Assembly (NCBI GenBank): GCA_902776475.1
Contig: CACYQD010000007.1
Location: 1-64,000, forward strand
Direction of reading: 5' to 3'
DNA from: an uncultured Prevotellaceae bacterium
GTDB lineage: Bacteria; Bacteroidota; Bacteroidia; Bacteroidales; Bacteroidaceae
Length of the DNA stretch: 64,000 nt
This document shows, in pieces, positions 1 to 9,439 of the stretch. A model generated the notes under the pieces. It saw only the letters and a program-made list of their open reading frames with translations, was not told the DNA's origin and did not search any database. Within the stretch, counting starts at the first letter, position 1, and every line of letters starts with the position of its first letter. Position numbers and translations under genes: made by a program.

Positions 1-576
1 CGAGTGGTTCAACTGGCCGGTCAGGTCTTCAGGAGAGCATCCCCACCATATACCGCTGGTCCAGTCCTCACCGGGAGTATAGCCGAGGTTGCCCCATACG
101 GCACCGTCAGAACGGACAGTTCCGTCCCATTTCCAGATTTTCGTACCGCTGTCGCTGCAAGCGATTTTCATTTCAAGTGTCAATTCACCCGGCACTTCCA
201 CGGTGACCTGCTTGGAGATGACCACGTCGGAGCCATTGAACTCACGTGAACGGACATAGAAAGTCTGGTTGGGATCTGAACCACGAGTGGGTTTCAGGAT
301 AAACATACCAGAGGAAGAACCCTTTGAAAGGATGATCTCGCCACCCGAGGAATTCTCACGATAGATCGTCACCACACGTGGGCTGGTGAAGAAGAAGAAG
401 TTGCCAGTGGCTGACTCCACATAAGAGCCATCCGCATTCATAGCGCACTGCTTATAGGTGAATTCTGAATTCAACCTTGACTCGGCAATAGGATCTGGAA
501 CGTCCACAGAATCCTTAGAGGGATCACAGGACACCAACAAGCCCAGGGCGCAGATTCCTAATAATATTTTTTTCAT
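1..576 (-). CDS. SusE/SusF-position surface lipoprotein (3' part outside window)
   Basis: The reading frame starts at the ATG at 576 and stays open to the window edge, giving 192 codons with the C-terminus missing. The N-terminus MKKILLGICALGLLVSCD is a lipoprotein signal peptide, with the acylated cysteine after LLVS. The rest is beta-rich with Gly/Trp-rich stretches (KIWKWDGTV, WGNLGYTPG) of the kind found in glycan-binding proteins. It is the third gene after SusC and SusD, 35 bp downstream of SusD, the usual place of SusE/SusF-like glycan-binding lipoproteins displayed on the cell surface. The lipoprotein nature is seen directly; glycan binding is inferred from position. I cannot assign a domain family. 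Confidence 0.7.
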   Translation of the reverse strand, partial: MKKILLGICALGLLVSCDPSKDSVDVPDPIAESRLNSEFTYKQCAMNADGSYVESATGNFFFFTSPRVVTIYRENSSGGEIILSKGSSSGMFILKPTRGSDPNQTFYVRSREFNGSDVVISKQVTVEVPGELTLEMKIACSDSGTKIWKWDGTVRSDGAVWGNLGYTPGEDWTSGIWWGCSPEDLTGQLNHS

Positions 577-611
577 ATTCTAATTCCGGTTATAATTGAT
601 TCTACATGTGA

Positions 612-2393
612 TTAATGCCAACCTGTGTATTCACCATCAGCAGCACCCCAGCCGTCGTTCTGCTTCACGCTACCAAGCGACACCTGGCTCTCAGGCATCT
701 TCTGGAAACCAGCTGTGGCCTTGTATCTTGCTGAATAGCCACCGTTATGAGCATCATTGGTCTCAGGACGGCCGCAGTAATAGACAGGCTGGTTCTCCTG
801 CTTGGCCAGCACCACTGAGGCGATGTGCCAACGGCGGATGTCATTCCAGCGGATGCCCTCACAAGCCAGCTCCCAGCGTCTTTCATTCTGCAGGGCAGTA
901 AGGGAGTAGGAAGAAATGCCAGGAAGTCCGGCACGTGCACGCACCTTGTTGATACCCTGCACGTCGCCTTTCAACTCACTCTGCATCAGCAGCACCTCAG
1001 CAAAGCGGATGAGCACGAGGTCATGGATATTGTTCAACTGGAAGTTCTCTGCTCCAGCAGCACCACTTTGATCCCACACACCGGGATACATGGCACATTC
1101 GAATGTGCACCACATGCCGCTGCCGTCTTCTTTCTTGGCAAGGATGGGAGACCATTTCTTTCCGTAGAAATCAGTTTCCTGCACGAAGTCGTCGCCGCCA
1201 CCGTATTTGTAGTTGCCTTCATAAGAGGTCTTGTCTCTCCAATCCTGGATTGTAGCGTCACGTCTGATATCATCGGGCTCGGCAGCCTTCCAGTCGTTGA
1301 CGAGGTTGGGAGCCACAGGTCCTGCGCCCCATCCCTGTCCAAACGGGAAGTGATTCTCATAAGTAGCGTCACGCACACCGAAGTGCAGTGCGATGCCGTT
1401 TCCATAACCGATGGTCGTTGACCAGGAAGCCCATTTGTTGAATTTGATGGCAAACATGGACTCAGGATTGGTGTTTTCAGAACCGTTGACATCATCCTCG
1501 ACCCACTTCAGGCCCTTGCCCTTGGTATAAGGATTGTCCTCCACTGTCAGGCGGTTGGTGTAAGCCCACAGATTGCGGAAATCAGGCACCAAAGAGTAAC
1601 CGGAATTGTTCACGCAGTCATCGATATAGCCAATGACCTCTTCTTTGGACATCGTCGTTCCGTCAGGAAGTTTGACCGTGGTCATCGGATTGTAGTCCGT
1701 GCTGACCAGATCGGCAGTAGTCATACCGTTTCCATAGAAACCGGTATAGAACAACCAGATACGTCCGAGCAGAGCCTCAGCTGTGTATTTGTCCACATGT
1801 CCATCCGTCTTGCGGACGTCAGGCATCATCTTCACAGCGTCGCGGAGGTCTTGGAGCATTTGTCCCCAAAGCATATTGACATCACCCTGGGTGATCAGCT
1901 CACCCGTGGGAATGGTCAGCAGAGGCACATTTCCATACATGGAAGCCAACTCGTAATAGAAGTAAGCGCGAAGGAAAAGAGCCTCTCCAAGGTACTGGCT
2001 TTTCAGGTTATCCGACATGGCCGTGTTGGGCAATGCCTGGATCAGTGTATTGGCACGGTTGATACCCTCATAACGCTGTGACCAGAACACATTGGTCATG
2101 TCATTTCCATAGTTACACATCAAGTCGAGTGCCTGCATCAACTTGTCGTTTGTGCCACCGCCACCAAACTGGTCGTCACTGGCCAGACAAGCCATATAGA
2201 GATAAGAGCACTGAGGATTGGCATGTGTAGCGTTCAGATTTTCATAGACACCAGCAAGTACAGCCACACCATCTTCCTCACTCACGGGGAAGTTCTCAGT
2301 GGACAGACCGCCAATATTCACCACATTGTCAATGTCACAAGAGGTCAAGCCCAATGTGGCAACGGCAGCGGCTAATAAAAATATCTTTTTCAT
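612..2393 (-). CDS. SusD/RagB family nutrient-binding outer membrane lipoprotein
   Basis: 593 residues, within the usual SusD range. The start MKKIFLLAAAVATLGLTSCD is a lipoprotein signal peptide with the cysteine at residue 19. An N-terminal helical (TPR-like) region follows, including AEALLGRIWLFYTGF, and the C-terminal part has the family-typical DLVLIRFAEVLLMQSE and ERRWELACEGIRWNDIRRW motifs. SusD proteins form a hinged lid over the SusC barrel and capture oligosaccharides at the cell surface. It lies 35 bp after SusC and before a SusE-like lipoprotein, so the three genes are one operon. The glycan cannot be read from sequence, and no glycoside hydrolase is visible next to the operon inside this window. 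Confidence 0.95.
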   Translation of the reverse strand: MKKIFLLAAAVATLGLTSCDIDNVVNIGGLSTENFPVSEEDGVAVLAGVYENLNATHANPQCSYLYMACLASDDQFGGGGTNDKLMQALDLMCNYGNDMTNVFWSQRYEGINRANTLIQALPNTAMSDNLKSQYLGEALFLRAYFYYELASMYGNVPLLTIPTGELITQGDVNMLWGQMLQDLRDAVKMMPDVRKTDGHVDKYTAEALLGRIWLFYTGFYGNGMTTADLVSTDYNPMTTVKLPDGTTMSKEEVIGYIDDCVNNSGYSLVPDFRNLWAYTNRLTVEDNPYTKGKGLKWVEDDVNGSENTNPESMFAIKFNKWASWSTTIGYGNGIALHFGVRDATYENHFPFGQGWGAGPVAPNLVNDWKAAEPDDIRRDATIQDWRDKTSYEGNYKYGGGDDFVQETDFYGKKWSPILAKKEDGSGMWCTFECAMYPGVWDQSGAAGAENFQLNNIHDLVLIRFAEVLLMQSELKGDVQGINKVRARAGLPGISSYSLTALQNERRWELACEGIRWNDIRRWHIASVVLAKQENQPVYYCGRPETNDAHNGGYSARYKATAGFQKMPESQVSLGSVKQNDGWGAADGEYTGWH

Positions 2394-2428
2394 ATCTTAT
2401 TGTCAATATTATATAGGTTTAAAACGCT

Positions 2429-5400
2429 TTACTTAATCTCGGAGATAATCACTGAGCGGCTCATCTGAGGATCATTGAAATAGAGGTTTCCAACACCACC
2501 CTTTGAGTCGAGCACGAGACTGCTTGCAGACACGCCGTATTCCTTGATCAGCAGATCATAGACATTCTTAGCGCGGTTCTCTGCCAACCACTGGTTGCGG
2601 TCAGCTGTTCCTGTAGCCTTGTCAGCATAGCCCATGACACTGTACTTCTTACCGGGATTCTGCTTGATCATCTGGGCGATGGTGCTCAGGTTGACGCGCT
2701 CACGGTTCACAATGTCGGTCTTGTTGATCTCGAAGTTGACGAAATATGGGTAGGTGACCACTTTCTCGTCGGTGATGACGGTTGTGGTATTGGTCGGTTT
2801 CTGGTTCTTCAATTTGTCATTCTCAGCACGGAGCTGGTTGACAACACCGTTCAGGCGGTCAATCTCGCTGTTGTCTGTCACATACTCAATCTTAGTCTGC
2901 ACGGCAGCGGGAGCAGCAGCCTTCTCATGCTTGTTCTTGAACTTGAGGTTCACACCCACCATGTAGGTTCGGGGCTGCGGATAGTTACCGACATCAACGC
3001 CTGTTACCCAAGCCTCGCTTGAGATGGACTTACCATTCTCAGGATCCATACCTTTGTACTTGGTGATGGTCAGGAGGTTCTGGGCAGCGAAATACAGACG
3101 GATCTGCTCAAACGGAGAGCGCTTGAAGAGAGAGGCGAAATCATAACCGATGGTCACATTCTGCAGGCGGAAATAGCTGGCATCCTCGATATAGATGTCG
3201 GAAATAGCCATCCAGTTGACGCCCTCGCTCATCTTAGCCAGACGGGGATACTTGTTGCTGGTACCAGGACCCATCCAGTAGTCATACACCTCAGTGGTGT
3301 AGTTCTCCATCTCACCGTCGGCAAACTTACGGTAGGAGCGAGCCACCTGCTGGCCGAGAGCAGCGTAACCTGTTGCGCTGAAGTCGAATCCTTTATAGGC
3401 GAAGTTCAGACCCAGACCCATGGTCAGATCGGGATGAGGATTACCAAGGTCTGTCTTGTCATCAGCATTCACCACACCGTCACCGTTGGTGTCAGCAAAC
3501 ATCAGATCACCCACCTGGAGGGCTGAACCCTGAAGAGAATTGGCGGCATCGCCACCACAGTTCTGTTTGATGTAGTTCTGAAGGTCGGACTCATTCTGAA
3601 TCACACCCAGCGTCTTGTAGCCATAGAAATAACCGATGGGGTATCCTTCCTCGAAACGAGCGATATAGCCGGTTCCCTGTGAGAGGTTGTCGTTACCGCC
3701 TTCGTTGTATTTGCGGTCACTGTTCACCTTGGTCACCTCGTTCTGGTTGTATGCGGCGTTGAAGTTGATTCCATAAGTAAAGTCGCTGCCGATCTGGTCA
3801 CGCCAGTTGAGCGCGAACTCTATACCACGGTTGCGCACAGTACCTGCATTCTGCAACTGATAGGAGAAGCCTGATGTCGGAGCAACGGGCACGCTGACCA
3901 ACAGGTCTTTGGTAGTCTTCTGATACAAGTCGAATGTGAGGCCCAGTTTGCCACGGATGAAGCGTGCGTCAAGACCGACGTTGATCTGCTCGGAGGTCTC
4001 CCAGGTCAGGTCTGGATTGGCCAGGCGTGAGGGATAAGCACCCTTCGTGGAGTTGTCTTTGTCGCTGTTGAAGGAATAGTTTCCAAACTCACCATACTGG
4101 AAGGTAGCCTGATAAGCGAAACCATCGATATTGTTTCTGTTACCATTCTGTCCCCAACCGGCACGGAGTTTCAGGAAGTCCAGCCAAGAGGAATTTCTCA
4201 GGAAAGCCTCATTGGAGATCACCCAGCCTGCGGAGAATGAGGGGAAGTAACCCCAGCGATGTCCGGGAGCGAAAGATGACGAACCGTCAGCACGGATGAT
4301 GGCTGTGAACATGTAGGTCTCGTTGAAGTCATAGTTCAAACGGCCGAAGTAGGACATGTTGCGGGAGTCACCGTAAGGAGAACCAGAAGCAGAAGCCGAC
4401 TCCTTGGTCTTGGCAAAGTCCATATATGCATGCATCAAGTCACCGAAGATGGTGTTGGAAGCACCTGCACTGAGAGAGAATCCGAAGTCGGGCTTTGACT
4501 GTCCATATTCGGTACCGGCGAGGAGGTCGAAATTGTGTTTCTCTGCCAGACTGAACCGATAGCTCAGGGTATTGGTGGTGCTCCATCCCCAACCATGACC
4601 GATCTGATTGGTGATGCCGTCAGTATTGCGGAAACCACCAGCCTGGTCGTGAACGTGGAATGTGGGGTAATATGCGCGCCAGCTCCAACTGCTGTTGTTG
4701 TAGTTGATCTGACCACGATAGACCAAGTTTCTGATCGGCTGGATCTCCACATAGCCCACAGCATTGAGGTTGAAGCTCTTGCTCTTGTTGTTGCCGTCCT
4801 GACCATACTTCATGATGGCAATGGGGTTGCTGGAGAACTGGTTGTAATCAAACCATCCGTTCGTACCGGAAGCCTTCAGGTCATCATACATGAAATAATC
4901 GCCGTTGCCATTATAGATGGGGATCAACGGGTTGGCACGGAGCATATTGGAAAGCACGTTGGCATACTGGTTGCCAATCTGGATACCTTGGCTCTGGCGG
5001 TGCTGTGCATAGACATTCTCTCCCACTTTCAGCACATCCACGCCCTTGGAATTGCGATAGATGATGTGCTCAGAGTTGAGACGGAATGTGAAGCGGCGGA
5101 AATCCGACTTCACGGGTTTGCCCAGGATACCGTCTTGATACTGGTAACCGACACCCGTAGAGAATTTCGAGAACTCAGTACCACCAGCCACATTCAATGC
5201 ATGGTTTGTGGTGACGGCGTTCTTGTTGCGGATGGCATCAATCCAGTCTGTACCGGGGTTTGTACCATTTCTGTAGTCGGCCAGCAAACCAGCATCCATG
5301 TATTTAGTCCAATCACGAGGAGTATCGCCTGAATTGATACGGACAAGGTCCATCACATTCATATACTCCTTGGCAGTCAGCATCTGAGGCAGACGGTAGA

Positions 5401-6178
5401 TATTGCTCCATCCCATGTTGCCATCATAAGAAATCTGGATATGGCCTGCGCTGCCCTGTTTGGTGGTCACGATAATCACACCGTTGGCAGCAGCCGAACC
5501 GTAGATGGCGCAGGATGCAGCATCCTTCAGCACGTCGATACGCTCGATGTCAGCGGGGTTCAGGTTGTTGATGTCACCACCGGCCACACCATCGATCACG
5601 TAAAGAGGAGCGGTGTTGCCGTTGGTACCAGCACCACGGATGGCGACTTTGAAGCCATCGCCCGGCTGGCCGGAAACGGCCTGGATGGTCACACCAGGAC
5701 TCTGGCTCTGGAGAGCGCCAAGCACCTGGGTGGTGTTGAGTTTGGTGATGTCCTCACCTTTCACCTCTACGGTAGCACCCGTGACGAGTTTCTTCTTCTG
5801 CACACCATAGCCCACGACCACGACTTCCTCGAGCACGTCGGCATCCTCTGCGAGGTTGATGTTGATGACAGATTGATTACCTACCGGGATTTCCTGTGTG
5901 GCATAGCCGATGTAGGAAATCACAAGAACAGCACCGGGCTGTACGTCAAGAGTAAAGTTACCGTCAAGGTCGGTAACCGTTCCGTTGCTGGTGCCTTTCT
6001 CCATGATGGTGGCTCCGATCACAGGGCCATCAGCATCTTGCACGACACCACTGACTTTCTTCGTCTGCTGAACTGCAGGAGCAGTTACGGTCGATGAGGT
6101 TGCAAAAGCCGGGGAAGATACTCCCAGTCCTAAGCAAGCACCCATGAGCAGCACTGTTTTTCTGAAATTCAAATTCAT
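2429..6178 (-). CDS. SusC/RagA TonB-dependent transporter fused to a C-terminal OmpA-like domain
   Basis: 1249 residues; SusC proteins normally end near 1000-1100. Order: signal peptide (1-26), carboxypeptidase-regulatory-like domain (about 41-112), EEVVVVGYG segment (117-125), plug (about 126-242, with PLYVIDGV and ERIDVLKDAA), then the 22-strand barrel region ending near residue 1080 at MVGVNLKF, where SusC proteins normally stop. The same frame continues for 169 residues: a Lys/Ala-rich linker, a short predicted coiled coil (about 1103-1126), and an OmpA-like domain (about 1144-1249) with GYAD (Asp1186) and ENRAKNV (Arg1202), matching the Asp and Arg that bind diaminopimelate in OmpA domains. 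The barrel imports glycan handed over by SusD using TonB energy. The tail, facing the periplasm, probably holds peptidoglycan. First gene of the operon. Confidence 0.95.
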   Translation of the reverse strand: MNLNFRKTVLLMGACLGLGVSSPAFATSSTVTAPAVQQTKKVSGVVQDADGPVIGATIMEKGTSNGTVTDLDGNFTLDVQPGAVLVISYIGYATQEIPVGNQSVININLAEDADVLEEVVVVGYGVQKKKLVTGATVEVKGEDITKLNTTQVLGALQSQSPGVTIQAVSGQPGDGFKVAIRGAGTNGNTAPLYVIDGVAGGDINNLNPADIERIDVLKDAASCAIYGSAAANGVIIVTTKQGSAGHIQISYDGNMGWSNIYRLPQMLTAKEYMNVMDLVRINSGDTPRDWTKYMDAGLLADYRNGTNPGTDWIDAIRNKNAVTTNHALNVAGGTEFSKFSTGVGYQYQDGILGKPVKSDFRRFTFRLNSEHIIYRNSKGVDVLKVGENVYAQHRQSQGIQIGNQYANVLSNMLRANPLIPIYNGNGDYFMYDDLKASGTNGWFDYNQFSSNPIAIMKYGQDGNNKSKSFNLNAVGYVEIQPIRNLVYRGQINYNNSSWSWRAYYPTFHVHDQAGGFRNTDGITNQIGHGWGWSTTNTLSYRFSLAEKHNFDLLAGTEYGQSKPDFGFSLSAGASNTIFGDLMHAYMDFAKTKESASASGSPYGDSRNMSYFGRLNYDFNETYMFTAIIRADGSSSFAPGHRWGYFPSFSAGWVISNEAFLRNSSWLDFLKLRAGWGQNGNRNNIDGFAYQATFQYGEFGNYSFNSDKDNSTKGAYPSRLANPDLTWETSEQINVGLDARFIRGKLGLTFDLYQKTTKDLLVSVPVAPTSGFSYQLQNAGTVRNRGIEFALNWRDQIGSDFTYGINFNAAYNQNEVTKVNSDRKYNEGGNDNLSQGTGYIARFEEGYPIGYFYGYKTLGVIQNESDLQNYIKQNCGGDAANSLQGSALQVGDLMFADTNGDGVVNADDKTDLGNPHPDLTMGLGLNFAYKGFDFSATGYAALGQQVARSYRKFADGEMENYTTEVYDYWMGPGTSNKYPRLAKMSEGVNWMAISDIYIEDASYFRLQNVTIGYDFASLFKRSPFEQIRLYFAAQNLLTITKYKGMDPENGKSISSEAWVTGVDVGNYPQPRTYMVGVNLKFKNKHEKAAAPAAVQTKIEYVTDNSEIDRLNGVVNQLRAENDKLKNQKPTNTTTVITDEKVVTYPYFVNFEINKTDIVNRERVNLSTIAQMIKQNPGKKYSVMGYADKATGTADRNQWLAENRAKNVYDLLIKEYGVSASSLVLDSKGGVGNLYFNDPQMSRSVIISEIK

Positions 6179-6377
6179 ACTTAAGTTTATTTCTAGGTTA
6201 AGTTAAAGTATAAATGCATAAATATATAAGGTATATGGTATTCCATGCCTTATTTGCCCTTCTTTGCATGCCACAAATTGGGGTTGGAAAATCATCTTAG
6301 TAAGTCGCTTCTCATAAATAATTAACTTGTATTTTAGGTTTTTTTCCTTTGTTTTCGCTTTTTAGATTTTCAATTTG

Positions 6378-6408
6378 CAAAGGTAAAGGGTTTTTAACTA
6401 TTATCATG
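6378..6408 (-). promoter_or_regulatory. Probable promoter of the SusC-SusD-SusE operon
   Basis: On the minus strand TACCTTTG (6378-6385) matches the Bacteroidetes -7 box TAnnTTTG. The region 19 bases upstream is CATG (6405-6408) and matches the -33 TTTG poorly. Transcription would start near 6371, leaving a leader of about 190 bases before the SusC ATG at 6178. A long leader and weak -33 box are compatible with activator- or ECF-sigma-dependent expression, but that is inference. The plus-strand interval 6409-6600 contains no convincing gene. Confidence 0.45.
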
Positions 6409-6711
6409 ATATTATTTTGCCCATTTATGATACTATTTTGTTAAAAAGGAACTGCAGCCCCTTCGTTTGTCATAAAAGTACCGATTATTGCCACGAATTA
6501 TACTATATTGTAAACCTTACACTTATTGATTATTTGCAGAATAGAGGAAACGGCCGTTACCAAGATCCGAAAAGATCCTCACATTCAACAATGGAAAAAT
6601 AAATGCATTGTTTTCGCTTAATCGGATTTTTCACTATATTTGTTTCGCGAATGCAGGATATATGAACAGTTCAGATAAAAATGCGCCTCAACAATAAAAA
6701 GGAAAATTCTT

Positions 6712-6742
6712 TTTGTATTGTTTTCGGCTTTCATTATATTTG
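6712..6742 (+). promoter_or_regulatory. Promoter of the flippase-glycosyltransferase operon
   Basis: TTTG at 6712-6715, 19 bases, then TATATTTG at 6735-6742 is a full match to the Bacteroidetes sigma-70 consensus. Transcription would begin around 6748, only about five bases before the ATG at 6753. The mRNA is therefore nearly leaderless, and the upstream in-frame ATG at 6681 cannot be the start. A second TATATTTG lies exactly 100 bp upstream (6635-6642), also preceded by ATTGTTTTCG but without a good -33 box; it may be a weaker second promoter. Confidence 0.75.
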
Positions 6743-6752
6743 CAGCAATTTT

Positions 6753-8189
6753 ATGACATCACTGAAGGAGAAGACAGCCAATGGCCTCCTGTGGGGCAGC
6801 ATCAGCAACGGCATGCAGCAGTTGCTCAACCTCGTTATCGGTATTTTCCTGGCCCGGTTGCTCTCACAGTCCGACTACGGCATGGTGGGGATGATCGCCA
6901 TTTTCACGGCACTGGGGTCTTCTTTGCAGGAGGGCGGCTTCATCTCAGCACTCAACAAGCGGAAAAATGCCAGTCACAAAGACTTCAACGCTGTCTTCTG
7001 GACCAGCATCGCCATTGGCATTTCTTTCTATCTGCTGCTCTTTTTCTGTGCTCCCCTGATTGCCGCTTTCTACCACCAGCCCAAACTCACAGCCCTCACA
7101 CGGTACATCACACTGGGTTTTGTCATCTCCAGTTTCAGCACGGCTCCCCGTGCCTTCCTTTTCCGCAACATGATGGTGCGGGAGACTTCCATCATGACCA
7201 TCACAGCACTGGCCGTTTCAGGTATCGTGGCCATCGGGATGGCCTATACTGGCATGGCTTATTGGGGTATTGCCACCCAGACCATTGTCTATATCCTCGT
7301 GGTCACCCTGTTGAGCTACTACTTCTCCGGATGGCGGCCCCGCCTACATTTCGATTTCACCCCTGTACGTGAGATGATAGGTTTCAGCAGCCGCCTCATT
7401 GCCACCAATGTGTTCAACATCATCAACACACATGTCTTCTCTGTCATCCTGGGCAGGCTCTACACCCCTTCTGACGTGGGCAACTACACTCAGGCCAACA
7501 AGTGGAACACGATGGGGTCCTCGCTCATCTCCGGCATGATTTCGGGCATCGCCCAACCCGTGTTCACCCGTGTCGAGGATGACAGCGACCGCCAGAAAGC
7601 CATACTCCGAAAACTGCTTCGTTTCACAGCCTTCCTGACATTCCCGCTGATGCTGGGTCTGGCGCTGGTGGCCAAGGAATTCATCGTCATCCTCATCACC
7701 GACAAATGGATCGAGAGTGCCAGCATCCTGCAGATGCTTTGTGTGGCAGGTGCCTTCCTGCCCATATCCACTTTGCTCTACAACCTGATCATCAGCCGCG
7801 GCCATTCCAGTGCCTATATGTGGTCCACAATCGCCTTATGCATGACCGGACTCGTCATGGCACTGCTCATGTCGCGTCATGGCATCCATGCCATGGTCTT
7901 AGCCTACGTCGTGGTCAGCATTGCCTGGACGGGAGTGTGGCTGCGGCTGGCACAGCGCGAGACAAGACTGAGCACCTTCGAATTCATCCGCGACATCTCT
8001 CCCTATCTCCTGTTGTCTGTGGTCCTCTGCCTTGCTGCCCATTTCATCGCCGGCGGCATAGAGAACATCTATCTCAGGTTCTTCTCCAAAATCCTCCTCG
8101 TGGCCGTGCCGTACCTCTGCATTCTGCGACTCTTGGGCAGCACGATTCTGAAGGAAAGTATCAAATTCATCTTCAAGCATCAGATATGA
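6753..8189 (+). CDS. Polysaccharide flippase (MOP superfamily, Wzx-like)
   Basis: 478 residues from the ATG at 6753. The frame is open from 6681, but the promoter lies inside that extension, so I use 6753. The protein is hydrophobic throughout, with about 12-14 membrane segments. Its start, LKEKTANGLLWGSISNGMQQ followed by FLARLLSQSDYG, is typical of the lipopolysaccharide/O-antigen flippase (WzxC-like) branch. Such proteins move undecaprenyl-linked sugar repeat units across the inner membrane. The stop overlaps the next start (ATGA, 8186-8189), so it is translationally coupled to a glycosyltransferase, which supports a role in surface polysaccharide or O-antigen synthesis. No polymerase or further transferases are adjacent, so this is a small isolated pair rather than a capsule locus. 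Confidence 0.9.
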   Translation: MTSLKEKTANGLLWGSISNGMQQLLNLVIGIFLARLLSQSDYGMVGMIAIFTALGSSLQEGGFISALNKRKNASHKDFNAVFWTSIAIGISFYLLLFFCAPLIAAFYHQPKLTALTRYITLGFVISSFSTAPRAFLFRNMMVRETSIMTITALAVSGIVAIGMAYTGMAYWGIATQTIVYILVVTLLSYYFSGWRPRLHFDFTPVREMIGFSSRLIATNVFNIINTHVFSVILGRLYTPSDVGNYTQANKWNTMGSSLISGMISGIAQPVFTRVEDDSDRQKAILRKLLRFTAFLTFPLMLGLALVAKEFIVILITDKWIESASILQMLCVAGAFLPISTLLYNLIISRGHSSAYMWSTIALCMTGLVMALLMSRHGIHAMVLAYVVVSIAWTGVWLRLAQRETRLSTFEFIRDISPYLLLSVVLCLAAHFIAGGIENIYLRFFSKILLVAVPYLCILRLLGSTILKESIKFIFKHQI

Positions 8190-9205
8190 AACAACCAGCC
8201 CTCAATGACATATCCGTCCTAATCCTGTTCTTCAACCGCCCCGACCATCTCAGCAAGGTTTTTGCCGAGGTGAGGAAAGCCCGTCCCGCACGGCTGTTCC
8301 TCTATCAGGATGGCCCTCGTGGCGAGCGCGACATGCCTGGCATTGAGGCCTGCCGCGAAGTGGTGGCCGACATCGACTGGGAATGTGACGTGCACCGTCT
8401 TTACCAAGAGCGCAATTTCGGTTGCGACCCTTCGGAATATCTCTCCCAGAAGTGGGCGTTCTCCATCACCGACAAGTGCATCGTGCTGGAAGATGACGAT
8501 GTGCCCTCACAGTCGTTTTTCCCCTTCTGCAAGGAGATGCTCGACCGCTATGAGCACGATGAGCGGATCATGATGATTGCAGGATTCAATGAGGACGAGG
8601 TGACGGCCGACGTTCCCGACAGTTATTTCTTCACTTCCGTCTTCTCCATCTGGGGATGGGCTTCCTGGCGGCGCGTGATAGACCTTTGGGAAGCAGACTA
8701 CGCCTTTCTCAACGATGACTACAACAGGCGGCAATTGGAAGAACTGGTGAAACAGCGGCGCTACCGCAGCGACTTCTTCAAAATGTGCCGGCAACACCGC
8801 GACAGTGGCAAAGAATTCTACGAGAGTATTTTCTGGGCCTGCAATATGCTCCATTCCGGTCTGGCCATCATGCCCAGTAAAAACCAGATCAACAACCTTG
8901 GACTTTCTGACGACAGCACGCATTTCTCGGGCAGCATCAAGACCACCCCGAGAGGTTACCGCCGCATTTTCACCATGGCGCGCCATGAACTGGAGTTCCC
9001 GCTCAGGCATCCGAAATACGTCATCGACAATGTGGCATACAAGGAGCGGATTTACAAAAACCATGCCTGGGGCCATCCTTGGATCAAAGTCAGTCGCTCA
9101 ATGGAGGAGTTGCTGCTCAACCTCAGATACGGTCAGTTCGCCAATATCTGGCAGGCCATGAAGCGGAGAGCCCTCAAACTCCTCGGAAAAGAGAGATATT
9201 GCTGA
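8186..9205 (+). CDS. GT-A fold glycosyltransferase
   Basis: 339 residues from the ATG that overlaps the flippase stop; the same frame is open further upstream, but that part lies inside the flippase gene. The N-terminus has SVLILFFNRPDHLSKVF, like nucleotide-sugar-binding GT-A enzymes, and VLEDDDVPSQSFF supplies the DxD motif that holds the divalent metal and sugar nucleotide. The layout resembles GNT-I-like (GT13) or GT2 enzymes found in Bacteroidetes surface glycan loci. I see no membrane helices, so it is probably cytoplasmic, adding a sugar to a lipid-linked or nascent glycan for the coupled flippase. Donor and acceptor cannot be read from the sequence. Confidence 0.8.
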   Translation: MKQPALNDISVLILFFNRPDHLSKVFAEVRKARPARLFLYQDGPRGERDMPGIEACREVVADIDWECDVHRLYQERNFGCDPSEYLSQKWAFSITDKCIVLEDDDVPSQSFFPFCKEMLDRYEHDERIMMIAGFNEDEVTADVPDSYFFTSVFSIWGWASWRRVIDLWEADYAFLNDDYNRRQLEELVKQRRYRSDFFKMCRQHRDSGKEFYESIFWACNMLHSGLAIMPSKNQINNLGLSDDSTHFSGSIKTTPRGYRRIFTMARHELEFPLRHPKYVIDNVAYKERIYKNHAWGHPWIKVSRSMEELLLNLRYGQFANIWQAMKRRALKLLGKERYC

Positions 9206-9264
9206 AAAGGAAGAAGACGCCACATCATCCTTTCCCCTACATCACATCGGAGCACTTACCAGTA

Positions 9265-9336
9265 GAGACGTCACATTGTGGCGTCTCAAAACTTACCTGC
9301 ACTTACCAGTAGAGACGCCACAATGTGACGTCTCTA
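9265..9336. repeat. Pair of related palindromes between convergent genes
   Basis: Two near-identical hairpins, GAGACGTCACA-T-TGTGGCGTCTC (9265-9287) and a 27-base version (9310-9336), are each preceded by the same 19-base stretch, at 9252-9270 and 9299-9317. Each stem is complementary apart from one position that forms a G-U pair in RNA. They sit between the ends of the glycosyltransferase (plus) and nadD (minus). They could end transcription from both sides, but they have no clear U-tract and look more like an interspersed palindromic repeat. Confidence 0.75.
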
Positions 9337-9351
9337 CGATTATGGAGCATT

Positions 9352-9439
9352 CCTTCTTATTTGATGATTGGAGCCACGGGGATCAGATGGTGGGAGTCTT
9401 ATCGGTATAAGCCTTCTTCTTTGATGATTTGAGCCACGG
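9352..9439. repeat. 60-bp-offset duplication of the nadD 3' end
   Basis: The 28 bases at 9412-9439, which encode part of the NadD C-terminus, recur at 9352-9379 with two mismatches, exactly 60 bp downstream of the gene's end. In the minus direction the copy still spells a NadD-like VAPIIK followed by a stop. It is a small tandem-duplication scar; the copy lies outside the coding region. Confidence 0.7.

Noticed and set aside
1-6178. A complete polysaccharide utilisation locus
   Set aside because: Only SusC, SusD and a partial SusE-like gene are visible; no enzyme or regulator is seen within the window, and the locus may continue outside it.
6417-6602. A 61-codon frame upstream of the flippase
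   Set aside because: No promoter-to-start relation, no motif and atypical composition; the region is A/T-rich intergenic DNA.
9265-9336. Insertion sequence ends
   Set aside because: There is no transposase, no target duplication and only 72 bases; palindromic repeat is the simpler reading.
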